Assembly: GCF_003667575.1 (NCBI RefSeq)
Contig: NZ_RCUY01000005.1
Coordinates: forward strand, 124,001-188,000
Direction of reading: 5' to 3'
DNA: 64,000 bases
From: Mycetocola lacteus
GTDB lineage: Bacteria; Actinomycetota; Actinomycetes; Actinomycetales; Microbacteriaceae
Shown here: piece by piece, positions 1 through 8,241 of the stretch
How the letters are laid out: each line of letters starts with the position of its first letter
Position numbering within the stretch: position 1 is the first letter of the stretch
Translations under genes and position numbers: made by a program
The notes under the pieces: model-generated
The model's database searches: none
What the model was told of the DNA's origin: nothing
Seen by the model: only the letters and a program-made list of their open reading frames with translations

Positions 1-222
1 ACTCACGCTGTGCATATACATCGGTCACCCCACAAGTCTTACACGCGTGGCCCCCGGGAGCCCACTTTGAACGCGACACGCGGTCACTTTTTGCCCAAAA
101 ACCCCGAATCCCGGCGTTCAGCGACGCAGAAACATCATCCGATAGGGCGATTTCGGGCCGCCACACCGCGCCACAAGGCGTTTTGTACAGGGTCCACGCA
201 GCTCTGACCGTAAACTTGACCC
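1..222. other. Upstream region of the kinase gene, no gene seen
   Basis: No convincing coding region or RNA gene. The only short open frame (10-207) lacks a ribosome binding site and resembles no family. The stretch presumably carries the promoter of the kinase gene starting at 223, but no clear -35/-10 pair stands out. Confidence 0.5.
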
Positions 223-2172
223 GTGACGTCCAGCCCACTTCCCGATCCCCTGATCGGTCGTCTGATTGATGACCGCTATCAGGTGCGCTCGCGTATCGCC
301 CGTGGCGGCATGGCCACCGTGTACCTGGCCACCGACCTGCGCCTGGAGCGCCGAGTCGCGCTCAAGGTGATGCACGGGCACCTCTCCGACGACACCAACT
401 TCAAAAACCGCTTCATTCAGGAGGCTCGCTCGGCCGCCCGGCTGGCCGACCCCAACGTGGTGAGCGTGTTTGACCAGGGCCAGGATGCCGATATGGCCTA
501 CCTGGTCATGGAGTATCTGCCGGGCATTACCCTGCGCGATCTGCTGCGTGATCACGGCCGGCTCACGGCCCGCCAGGTCATCGACATCATGGATGCGGTC
601 ACCAGTGGCCTCGCTGCCGCCCATCGCAGCGGCATCGTGCACCGTGACCTCAAACCCGAAAACGTGCTACTGGCCGATGATGGCCGGATCAAGATCGGTG
701 ACTTCGGGCTCGCTCGGGCGGTGACCGCGCAGACCGGCAGCGGCCAGGCCCTGCTCGGTACGATCGCCTACCTCTCCCCCGAGCTGGTGACCCGCGGTGA
801 GGCCGACGCCCGCAGTGACATCTACGCGCTCGGCATCATGATGTACGAGATGCTGACCGGTGAGCAGCCCTACCAGGGCGAGCAGCCGATGCAGATCGCC
901 TACCAGCACGCCAACGAGTCGGTACCGCGGCCCAGCGCCAAGGTCCCCCAGGTCCCCGCGGATCTCGATGACCTGGTGCTGTGGTGCACCGAGCGCGAGC
1001 CCGAGGAGCGCCCCACCGATGCCGGGGAGCTGCTCGAACGGCTGCGCGAGGTGGAGCGCCACCTGGGACTGTCCCACTCGACTCCGGCACCCCCCACCCC
1101 GACCGCCGTGGCCACCACCGTGTTTCCGGCTCTGCTCGGGGCCAATGATGGTGCCGATGTGACCCGCGTGCTCACCTCGCCGAGCGTGCGCACCGGACCG
1201 GTGGATCCGCACGATCAGACCTCGGCGCTCAGCGTACGCTCCAACCGTCGCGCTAAGCGCGGCTGGTGGGTGCTCCTGTTGGTGCTCGTTCTGGGCATCG
1301 GCTCCGGAACTGCCGGCTGGTACTTCGGATTTGGCCCGGGCGGGCTGCTGGATGTCCCGAACCTCGTGGGTAAGCCCGCGGCGGAGGCATTCGACACCCT
1401 GAAAAAAGCTGAGATCAAGACCGAGCGGGCCGAGGAATACTCCCTCACCGTGCCCGCCGATACCGTCATTGCCACCGACCCCGCGGGGCCGACCCGAATC
1501 GATAAGGACCGGGTGGTGAAGATCACCGTGTCCCTGGGCCTCAAGAACGTGTCCCTCGGCGCGCTGGGTGGCAAGTCCCTCGAAGAGCTGCGCCCGGTTC
1601 TCGCCGAGAACAACCTCACCGAGGGCACGATCACCAAGCACTACTCCAGCAAGGTTGCCGCCGGCAACATTCTGGGAGTCAGCGTGGGTGGTACCGACAT
1701 CACCGAGAGTGGGGAAACCCAGTGGGGTCAGACCCTCGACTTCTCGGTGTCCGCCGGGCCGATTCCCCCGGTGAGTGGACTCTCCGAGGATGCCGCCCGC
1801 AGCGCGCTCACCGGGGTGGGACTCCAGGTGGCCAGCGAAAATAAGACCGAGTTTAGTGACACGGTCCCCGCGGGGAATGTGATCGCGGTCAGCGAGCTGC
1901 GCGCCGGCGTGGTCCCCGATGTCGGGGGCACGGTGACCCTGGTGGTCTCGCTGGGTCCCGACCTGGTCGCCGTCCCCGACGTCACCGGTAAGCCGGTCAA
2001 GGCCTCTAAGAAGGCCCTGGAGGACGCCGGGTTCACCGTGACCGTGAAGTCGGGGATCCCCCAGGCCGTGGCCGATCTGCTGGGCGACTCCTTCACCGTG
2101 GCCGGAACCGACCCCGCCGGCGGAACCAAGATTAAGCGCGGCGCCGCCGTAACCATCCAGGCCAACTTCTAG
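223..2172 (+). CDS. pknL: Transmembrane Ser/Thr protein kinase with four PASTA repeats (PknL/PknB type)
   Basis: Eukaryotic-like Ser/Thr kinase that probably senses cell-wall material outside and phosphorylates proteins inside. Visible: glycine-rich loop RGGMATVY near residue 28, catalytic Lys48 in VALKVM, HRDLKPEN at 140-146, DFG at 160-162, and GTIAYLSPE in the activation segment. A Pro/Thr-rich linker, one membrane segment at about 346-368 and about four PASTA repeats follow to the C terminus. GTG start. The order kinase, class II DAHP synthase, PlsC, acyl-CoA ligase matches the pknL-aroG region of Corynebacterium and Mycobacterium, so pknL is proposed from synteny. Kinase identity is firm; paralogue assignment is inference. 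Confidence 0.93.
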   Translation: MTSSPLPDPLIGRLIDDRYQVRSRIARGGMATVYLATDLRLERRVALKVMHGHLSDDTNFKNRFIQEARSAARLADPNVVSVFDQGQDADMAYLVMEYLPGITLRDLLRDHGRLTARQVIDIMDAVTSGLAAAHRSGIVHRDLKPENVLLADDGRIKIGDFGLARAVTAQTGSGQALLGTIAYLSPELVTRGEADARSDIYALGIMMYEMLTGEQPYQGEQPMQIAYQHANESVPRPSAKVPQVPADLDDLVLWCTEREPEERPTDAGELLERLREVERHLGLSHSTPAPPTPTAVATTVFPALLGANDGADVTRVLTSPSVRTGPVDPHDQTSALSVRSNRRAKRGWWVLLLVLVLGIGSGTAGWYFGFGPGGLLDVPNLVGKPAAEAFDTLKKAEIKTERAEEYSLTVPADTVIATDPAGPTRIDKDRVVKITVSLGLKNVSLGALGGKSLEELRPVLAENNLTEGTITKHYSSKVAAGNILGVSVGGTDITESGETQWGQTLDFSVSAGPIPPVSGLSEDAARSALTGVGLQVASENKTEFSDTVPAGNVIAVSELRAGVVPDVGGTVTLVVSLGPDLVAVPDVTGKPVKASKKALEDAGFTVTVKSGIPQAVADLLGDSFTVAGTDPAGGTKIKRGAAVTIQANF

Positions 2173-2181
2173 GCCACACCC

Positions 2182-2367
2182 ATGCGCCGCTTTCGAACGC
2201 TCCTGATTGTTGGCGTGGCCGCGCTGCTGGCGCTGTGGGGGCTCGCCTACGTGGTGCCCGATGACTGGTCCTGGCTGATCCTGGTGGGCTACGCCCTGGT
2301 TATTATCGGTGGCGGACTGGCCGCCAAGTGGATCCAGCGCCGCGGGGCACGCGACCGCCGCCGGTAG
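2182..2367 (+). CDS. Small membrane protein of unknown function
   Basis: A 61-residue protein beginning nine bases after the kinase stop, so probably in the same transcript. It has two hydrophobic segments (about residues 5-22 and 30-48), the second ending in a basic tail WIQRRGARDRRR, which suggests a two-pass membrane protein with a cytoplasmic C terminus. No family recognised. Codon use is GC-rich like the neighbours, which supports coding. Confidence 0.65.
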   Translation: MRRFRTLLIVGVAALLALWGLAYVVPDDWSWLILVGYALVIIGGGLAAKWIQRRGARDRRR

Positions 2368-2396
2368 GGGTGCTCCTGCGGCCGTGTGCGGCCCGA

Positions 2397-2444
2397 AAAC
2401 GGCGATGGCCCACGTTCCCGAGGGAACGTGGGCCATCGCCGTTT
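2397..2444. terminator. Bidirectional rho-independent terminator
   Basis: Long near-perfect inverted repeat (GGCGATGGCCCACGTTCCC and its complement) with A's before and T's after. It lies between the converging small membrane protein gene and aroG, so it can end both transcripts. Confidence 0.88.
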
Positions 2445-2453
2445 CTGAGCGGA

Positions 2454-3830
2454 CTACGCGTTGCGCGCGGCCAGCTCCTCAGCCACCAGGAACGCGAGTT
2501 CGAGGGACTGCTTGTGGTTCAGACGCGGGTCACACAGCGACTCGTAGCGGGTCGCCAGGTCGGCCTCATCGATGTGCTCGGCACCACCCAGGCACTCGGT
2601 CACATCGTCGCCGGTCAGCTCCACGTGGATACCACCGGGGAACGTGCCCACCTGACGGTGCGCCTCGAAGAAGCCCTTGACCTCGTCCACCACATCGTCG
2701 AAACGACGGGTCTTGTAGCCGTTGGGGGTTGAGAAGCCGTTGCCGTGCATCGGGTCGGTGACCCACAGCGGGGTCGCGTCGGAGGCCTTGATGGCCTCCA
2801 GCAGCGGGGGCAGGGCGTCGCGGATCTTGCCCGCACCCATCCGGGTGATGAAGGTCAGACGACCCGGCTCGCGGTTGGGGTCCAGCTTGTCCACCAGGCG
2901 CAGCATGTCGTCCACGCTCGTGGTGGGTCCCAGCTTCACACCGATCGGGTTGCGGACGCGCGAGAGGAAGTCGACGTGTGCACCATCGATCTCACGGGTT
3001 CGCTCGCCGATCCAGATGAAGTGCGAGGAGGTGTTGTACGGGGTTCCGGTACGCGAGTCGATCCGGGTCATCGGACGCTCGTAGTCCATCAGCAGACCCT
3101 CGTGACCGGTGTAGAACTCCACCCCGCGCAGCGAGTCGAAGTCAGCCCCGGCGGACTCCATGAACCGGATGGCCCGGTCGATGTCCTTGGCCAGCTTCTC
3201 GTAGCGAGCGTTGGCCGGGTTGGCGGCGAAGCCCTGGTTCCAGCGGTGCACCTCGCGCAGGTCGGCGAAACCGCCCTGAGTGAAGGCGCGCACCAGGTTC
3301 AGCGTGGACGCGGCGGTGTGGTAGCCCTGCACCAGGCGCTCGGGGTTCGCGGTGCGCGACTCCGGGGTGAAGTCGTACCCGTTGACGATGTCGCCGCGGT
3401 AGGCGGGCAGGGTCACGCCATCGCGGGTCTCGTCATCACTCGAACGCGGCTTGGCAAACTGACCGGCCATGCGGCCCATCTTGACCACGGGCATCGAGGC
3501 ACCGTAGGTCAGGACAACAGCCATCTGCAGCAGGGTACGAACGCGGTCCCGGATCTGGTCGGCGGTCGCCCCGGCAAAGGTCTCGGCGCAGTCGCCACCC
3601 TGGAGCAGGAAGGCGTGACCGCTCGCGGCGGCGGCCAGGCGATCACGCAGCACGTCTACCTCGCCGGCAAACACCAGCGGAGGCAGGGTCGAAATGGTGG
3701 CCGAGGCACGCGCGACGGCGTCCTTGTCCGGCCAGTTTGGCTGCTGCTTGATCGGAAGTTCGCGCCAATAGTCCAGCCCGGCAATCACAGCGTCATCTGC
3801 TTGCACAACCGGCTCTAATGGATTTCCCAC
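2454..3830 (-). CDS. aroG: Class II 3-deoxy-D-arabino-heptulosonate-7-phosphate synthase
   Basis: First committed step of the shikimate pathway: condenses phosphoenolpyruvate and erythrose 4-phosphate to DAHP. The 458-residue length is normal for class II (plant/actinobacterial) enzymes. Conserved blocks visible include LLQGGDCAETF, RTGTPYNTSSHFIWIGER, VRNPIGVKLGP and VTDPMHGNG. ATG start. Converges with the PASTA kinase gene across a shared terminator. The neighbourhood is conserved in other actinobacteria. Identity is very secure. Confidence 0.96.
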   Translation of the reverse strand: MGNPLEPVVQADDAVIAGLDYWRELPIKQQPNWPDKDAVARASATISTLPPLVFAGEVDVLRDRLAAAASGHAFLLQGGDCAETFAGATADQIRDRVRTLLQMAVVLTYGASMPVVKMGRMAGQFAKPRSSDDETRDGVTLPAYRGDIVNGYDFTPESRTANPERLVQGYHTAASTLNLVRAFTQGGFADLREVHRWNQGFAANPANARYEKLAKDIDRAIRFMESAGADFDSLRGVEFYTGHEGLLMDYERPMTRIDSRTGTPYNTSSHFIWIGERTREIDGAHVDFLSRVRNPIGVKLGPTTSVDDMLRLVDKLDPNREPGRLTFITRMGAGKIRDALPPLLEAIKASDATPLWVTDPMHGNGFSTPNGYKTRRFDDVVDEVKGFFEAHRQVGTFPGGIHVELTGDDVTECLGGAEHIDEADLATRYESLCDPRLNHKQSLELAFLVAEELAARNA

Positions 3831-3895
3831 GGCACTTCCTATATCTGTTGTTGATGTCTTACCTGGCCGACCGATTGGGGCCAGCGATACCCAGC

Positions 3896-4621
3896 CTAGC
3901 GGGTAGTTGAGGCGGTCTTGTTTTTCATCGTCGTGGCGTACACATCTACATACTCCTGACGGCTCAATCGCTGCATTTCACTCATCAGCTCGTCGGTTAC
4001 CGAACGCAACACAAAACGGTCGCTGGCCATTCCCTCGAAGCGGCTGAAGTCCAGCGGCTCACCGATGATGATGCCCAGCCGACGCGGACGCGGCAGGGCC
4101 TTACCCAGCGGCTGTGCCTTCTCGGTGTCGATCATCGCGACCGGGATCACCGGGACTCCGGACTCCAGGACCATCCGGGCCACACCCGTGCGTCCGCGGT
4201 ACATGCGCCCGTCCGGGCTGCGGGTTCCCTCGGGGTAGATCGCCATCAGATCCCCCTCGGAGAGCACACGCAGACCCGTGTTCAGCGCCGCCTCGGACGC
4301 TTTGCCTCCCGAGCGGTCAATCGGGAGCTGCCCGGTAGCCAGCATGAAGTGCTTCACCAGCCAGCCCTTGAGGCCCTTCCCGGTGAAGTAGTCACTCTTG
4401 GCCAGGAAGGTGACCCGGCGGCGCAGATACAGCGGCAAAAAGATCGAGTCCACCACCGAGAGGTGGTTGCTGGCGAGGATCGCGGCACCGTGGGTGGGCA
4501 CGTTTTCGGCGCCCACAACCCAGACCCGGAAGAGGGGCTTAAGGATGGGGGCGATGATGAACAGCTTCATAAACCGATAAAACATGGGGACCTTATTTCG
4601 GTTGCCGGATCGTTCGAGCAT
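3896..4621 (-). CDS. plsC: 1-acyl-sn-glycerol-3-phosphate acyltransferase family protein
   Basis: Membrane-associated acyltransferase of the PlsC family, transferring an acyl chain to lysophosphatidate or a related acceptor in phospholipid synthesis. It carries the NHX4D catalytic motif (NHLSVVDS, His53 and Asp58), the acceptor-binding motif EGTRSPDG at 131-138, and a hydrophobic N-terminal stretch (about 12-36). The 241-residue length is typical. It sits between aroG and the glucokinase gene on the same strand, but a hairpin separates it from glucokinase. The exact acyl acceptor cannot be told from sequence. Confidence 0.9.
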   Translation of the reverse strand: MLERSGNRNKVPMFYRFMKLFIIAPILKPLFRVWVVGAENVPTHGAAILASNHLSVVDSIFLPLYLRRRVTFLAKSDYFTGKGLKGWLVKHFMLATGQLPIDRSGGKASEAALNTGLRVLSEGDLMAIYPEGTRSPDGRMYRGRTGVARMVLESGVPVIPVAMIDTEKAQPLGKALPRPRRLGIIIGEPLDFSRFEGMASDRFVLRSVTDELMSEMQRLSRQEYVDVYATTMKNKTASTTR

Positions 4622-4641
4622 AGCGCGTGGGGCTCAAAACA

Positions 4642-4679
4642 GACGTGCACCCGGAAGCAATTGCTCCCGGGTGCACGTC
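4642..4679 (-). terminator. Rho-independent terminator after the ROK glucokinase gene
   Basis: 13-bp perfect arms GACGTGCACCCGG / CCGGGTGCACGTC around a 12-base loop, followed on the minus strand by a T-rich tract. It lies directly after the stop of the ROK kinase gene and before plsC. Confidence 0.75.
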
Positions 4680-4693
4680 GCAGCGCGCGCTGA

Positions 4694-5656
4694 CTAGGCC
4701 GGGATACCCTCGGCATAGCGGCGGGCGATGTCCGCGGCACCCACGACACCGGCGTCGTTCACGAGCTCGGCGATCACAAAGGTGGCCTCGGGGTGGAAAC
4801 CGTGAGCGGGGTGGTGGGCGCGATAGGCCTCGCGGATCGGGCCCAGCAGGTCCTCTCCGGCCTGGGCGACGCCGCCGCCGATCACAAAGAGCTGCGGGTC
4901 CAGCACGGCGCCCAGCGAGGCGGCCGCGGTGCCGATGTAGGTGCCGAGGATGCGCAGGGCCTCCAGCGCACCCGGATCCTTGGCCTGGCTCAGCTGGGAG
5001 ATCAGCGTGCCGTTGAGCTCGCCGCCGTTCTCGGCGCGCACGCGGGCCAGCTCGGCGCCGATGCCGTCGGCCTGGGTGTCCGCGATCTCCTCGCAGTAGC
5101 GCTGCAGGGCGCGGCCCGAGCCGTAGGGCTCAAAGCAGCCGTGCACACCACAGCCACACTGGATCCCGTCGGGGATCAGGCGGATGTGGCCCAGCTCGCC
5201 ACCCACGCCGAACCCGCCGCGCAGCAGGCGATCGTTCAGCACAACCGCACCACCCACGCCGGTTCCGATGGTCAGCATGACCATGTCGCTGGTGAGTGCG
5301 CCGGCGCCGTGCACAAACTCGGCCCAGCCGGCGGCGTTGGCGTCGTTCTCGATGATCACGGGCAGGTCGATTCGCGCCTGCAGCTTGTCACGGAAGGGTT
5401 CGTTGCGCCACGCCAGGTTCGGTGCGTAGTAGATCTCCGACTGGGCGGCGTCGATGAAGCCGGCGGCGGCGACGCCCACGGCGGCCACCTCAAACTCCTG
5501 GCGCAGGTCCTCTACCATCGCGACAACGGCGTCCTCGATGCTCTTCACGTCCGACGCGTCGGTGGGTACTCGGCGGGCTGCCACAATGTTGCCCTGCTCG
5601 TCTACAACCGCACCCGCGATCTTCGTGCCACCAATGTCGATACCGACTGCATGCAT
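4694..5656 (-). CDS. glk: ROK-family glucokinase
   Basis: ATP- or polyphosphate-dependent phosphorylation of glucose to glucose 6-phosphate in the cytoplasm. ROK features: N-terminal phosphate-binding motif GIDIGGTKIAGAVVD, IENDANAAGWAEF with the catalytic Asp, TIGTGVGGAVV, and the zinc-binding Cys cluster IQCGCGVHGCFEPYGSG. The frame stays open upstream to 5800, but the ATG at 5656 has a ribosome binding site (GAGGAAAGG) and starts where family members start (MHAVGIDIGG), giving 320 residues. Divergent from the acyl-CoA ligase gene. Confidence 0.92.
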   Translation of the reverse strand: MHAVGIDIGGTKIAGAVVDEQGNIVAARRVPTDASDVKSIEDAVVAMVEDLRQEFEVAAVGVAAAGFIDAAQSEIYYAPNLAWRNEPFRDKLQARIDLPVIIENDANAAGWAEFVHGAGALTSDMVMLTIGTGVGGAVVLNDRLLRGGFGVGGELGHIRLIPDGIQCGCGVHGCFEPYGSGRALQRYCEEIADTQADGIGAELARVRAENGGELNGTLISQLSQAKDPGALEALRILGTYIGTAAASLGAVLDPQLFVIGGGVAQAGEDLLGPIREAYRAHHPAHGFHPEATFVIAELVNDAGVVGAADIARRYAEGIPA

Positions 5657-5861
5657 GCTGCGCAAAACCTTTCCTCGGGCTGTCTGGGTATTAACGCCCT
5701 GGTCGAGTTTAGTGGCCCCCGGCGCGCCCTGCACGACCACGCCGATATTCGGCAAAACGTTCATGATTCTCGCTGGGAACTCGGTTACGTTTTCACCCAA
5801 CCCACGTTTTGCGAACTAAGGTGGGGTGTACCCGATTCCAACTGGTACCAAAGGAGATACC

Positions 5862-7685
5862 GTGGCTCAGATCGAGATACCCGCCGTCGTCCCCGCAGAT
5901 CCGGAAGCCAACACCACCGATTTGCTGATTGAGCGAGTGCGACTCACCCCAGACCGTGCGCTGTTTGCCGTTCCCCGTGGCGACAGCGAGTGGGTCGATA
6001 TCAGCGCTACCGAGTTTTTAGATCGGGTGACCGCCCTGGCCAAGGGCCTGGTCGCCGCCGGAATCGAGCCCGGTCAGAAGATCGGCCTGCTCGCCAAGAC
6101 CCGCTACGAGTGGACCCTGATCGACTTCGCCACCTGGTTTGCCGGAGCCATCCTGGTCCCGATCTACGAGACCAGCTCGCCGAGTCAGATCCAGTGGATC
6201 CTCAGCGACTCGGGTGCCACCGCGCTGATTCTGGAGAGCCCCGAACACTTCGCCAAGTTTGATGAGGTACACCCCGAATTGCCCGAAATCGGACAGGTGT
6301 GGCAGATGCACCTGGGCGCGATCGAAAAGCTCATCGTCGCCGGTGCCGAGGTCCCCGACGAGGAGATCGAACGCCGCCGCAACCTGGCGCGTGGCGAAGA
6401 CATGGCCACGCTCATCTACACCTCGGGCTCCACCGGACGCCCCAAGGGCTGTGTGCTGACCCACTCCAACTTCGTCGAGCTCACCCGCAACTCGGCCGTG
6501 GATCTGGCCGAGGTGGTCAACATGCCCGGCGCCTCCACGCTCCTGTTCATCACCACTGCCCACGTGTTCGCCCGGTTCATCTCGGTGCTCACCGTGTACT
6601 CGGGGGTCAAGACCGGGCACCAGCCCGACACCTCCAAGCTGGTTGAGTCGCTGGGTTCGTTCCACCCGACCTTCCTGCTCGCGGTGCCGCGGGTGTTTGA
6701 AAAGGTTTACAACTCGGCCGAGCAAAAGGCCGAGGCCGGCGGAAAGGGCAAGATCTTCCGCAAGGCCGCCGACACCGCGGTTGAGTACTCCACCGCCCTG
6801 GAATCCGGCTCGGTTCCCTTCGGGCTCAAGCTGCGTTTTGCGCTGTTTGACAAGCTGGTCTTCAGCAAGCTGCGTGCGGCCATGGGTGGCCGAATCAAGT
6901 ACGCGGTGTCCGGCTCGGCCCCGCTGGGTCCGCGACTGGGTCACTTCTTCCACGCGCTGGGGATCACCATCCTCGAGGGCTACGGCCTGACCGAGACCAC
7001 CGCCCCGGCAACCGTGAACCGTGCCCGTACGGCCCGCATCGGAACCGTCGGTCCCCCGCTGCCCGGTAACGCCATCCGCATCGCCGAGGACGGCGAGGTT
7101 GAGGTGCGCGGCGTGTGTGTCTTCCAGAGCTACTGGAACAATCCCGAGGCCACCGCCGCCGCATTCGACGACGGCTGGTTCCGCACCGGCGATCTCGGCA
7201 CCCTGGACGAGGACGGCTTCCTGCGCATCACCGGCCGGAAGAAGGAAATCATCGTGACCGCGGGTGGCAAAAACGTCTCCCCGGCCGCGCTAGAGGACCC
7301 GATCCGCGCCAACCCGCTGGTCGGCCAGGTGGTGGTGGTGGGCGATCAGCGCCCGTTCATCTCCGCCCTGATCACACTGGATCGCGACATGCTGCCCACC
7401 TGGCTCAAGAACAACGGGCAGGACGAGAGCCTGGACATCGCCCAGGCCGCCACGAACCCGGCCATCCTGGCCGAGATTCAGCGCGCAATCGATGCCGCCA
7501 ACACCCGGGTGTCGCGCGCCGAGTCGATCCGCAAGTTCGTCATCCTGAGCACCGAGTTCACCGAGGCCAGTGGCCACCTGACCCCGAAGCTCAGCATCAA
7601 GCGTGGCGAAATCCTGCACGACTTCGCCGGAGTCATCGACGGCATCTACGCCAAGACGCCCACCCAGAGCGTGTCCCTGCCCTAG
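5862..7685 (+). CDS. fadD15: AMP-forming long-chain fatty acyl-CoA synthetase (FadD15-like)
   Basis: Activates long-chain fatty acids to acyl-AMP and then acyl-CoA. Motifs: YTSGSTGRPKGCVLTH (P-loop, near residue 186), YGLTETTAPATVN, the FRTGDLGTLDEDGFLRITGR block and KEIIVTAGGKNVSP. The chosen GTG at 5862 sits five bases after AAGGAG (5851-5856); an in-frame upstream start at 5826 would include this site in the coding sequence and is rejected. 607 residues, normal for the family. Placed near aroG and plsC as in mycobacteria, where the corresponding gene is fadD15. Substrate chain length is inferred from the family. Confidence 0.93.
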   Translation: MAQIEIPAVVPADPEANTTDLLIERVRLTPDRALFAVPRGDSEWVDISATEFLDRVTALAKGLVAAGIEPGQKIGLLAKTRYEWTLIDFATWFAGAILVPIYETSSPSQIQWILSDSGATALILESPEHFAKFDEVHPELPEIGQVWQMHLGAIEKLIVAGAEVPDEEIERRRNLARGEDMATLIYTSGSTGRPKGCVLTHSNFVELTRNSAVDLAEVVNMPGASTLLFITTAHVFARFISVLTVYSGVKTGHQPDTSKLVESLGSFHPTFLLAVPRVFEKVYNSAEQKAEAGGKGKIFRKAADTAVEYSTALESGSVPFGLKLRFALFDKLVFSKLRAAMGGRIKYAVSGSAPLGPRLGHFFHALGITILEGYGLTETTAPATVNRARTARIGTVGPPLPGNAIRIAEDGEVEVRGVCVFQSYWNNPEATAAAFDDGWFRTGDLGTLDEDGFLRITGRKKEIIVTAGGKNVSPAALEDPIRANPLVGQVVVVGDQRPFISALITLDRDMLPTWLKNNGQDESLDIAQAATNPAILAEIQRAIDAANTRVSRAESIRKFVILSTEFTEASGHLTPKLSIKRGEILHDFAGVIDGIYAKTPTQSVSLP

Positions 7686-7695
7686 CCCCTACGGC

Positions 7696-7741
7696 AAAAC
7701 GCCCGTGGCCCATCCTGAAGAGGATGGGCCACGGGCGTTTT
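7696..7741. terminator. Bidirectional rho-independent terminator
   Basis: Perfect inverted repeat with arms AACGCCCGTGGCCCATCCT and complement around a short GAAG loop. It is flanked by A's and T's, between the convergent fadD15 and def genes. Confidence 0.88.
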
Positions 7742-7749
7742 CGCGGAGG

Positions 7750-8241
7750 CTAAAACCAGGTACTCTCGCGCACCTCACGCATTGCGGTGCGACGGTTTTC
7801 CTTGCTCAGCCGGTCCAGGTAGAGCATGCCGTTGAGGTGGTCGGTCTCATGCTGCAGTGCCTGGGCCAGCAGCCCCTCACCGGAGATGGTGATCGGGTTA
7901 CCATCCAGGTCGATACCAGTGACGGTGGCACGCTCATACCGGGGCGTGGGGAACCACAGGTCGGGTACCGAGAGGCAGCCCTCCCCCACCTCGACCAGTT
8001 CGCCGGCCAGCTCGGTGATCTCGGGGTTGATGATGTAGCCGATTACCCCGTCCACGTTGTAGCTGAACGCACGGAGGTTTACCCCGATCTGAGCGGCGGC
8101 CACACCGGCGCGACCGGGCAGCTTGACCGAGTCCACCAGGTCACGGATCAGTCCGCGCACGCGCTCATCGATGGTTGTGATGGGGTCCGAAACGGTCTTC
8201 AGAACGGGGTCGCCGAAGATGCGGATCTCGCGTTCACTCAC
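7750..8241 (-). CDS. def: Peptide deformylase
   Basis: Metal-dependent removal of the N-terminal formyl group from nascent proteins. All three signatures are intact: GVAAAQIGV at 46-54, EGCLSVP at 87-93 (metal ligand Cys89), and QHETDHLNG at 130-138 (ligands His131 and His135, catalytic Glu132). 163 residues. The GTG start overlaps the stop of the upstream coil-ATPase gene by GTGA, so the two are translationally coupled. Confidence 0.96.
   Translation of the reverse strand: MSEREIRIFGDPVLKTVSDPITTIDERVRGLIRDLVDSVKLPGRAGVAAAQIGVNLRAFSYNVDGVIGYIINPEITELAGELVEVGEGCLSVPDLWFPTPRYERATVTGIDLDGNPITISGEGLLAQALQHETDHLNGMLYLDRLSKENRRTAMREVRESTWF

Noticed and set aside
10-207. 65-codon frame at the window start
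   Set aside because: No ribosome binding site, no family resemblance, basic random composition.
667-2436. 589-codon minus-strand frame across the kinase gene
   Set aside because: Antisense to a kinase with all motifs intact, Gly/His-rich composition and no start signal.
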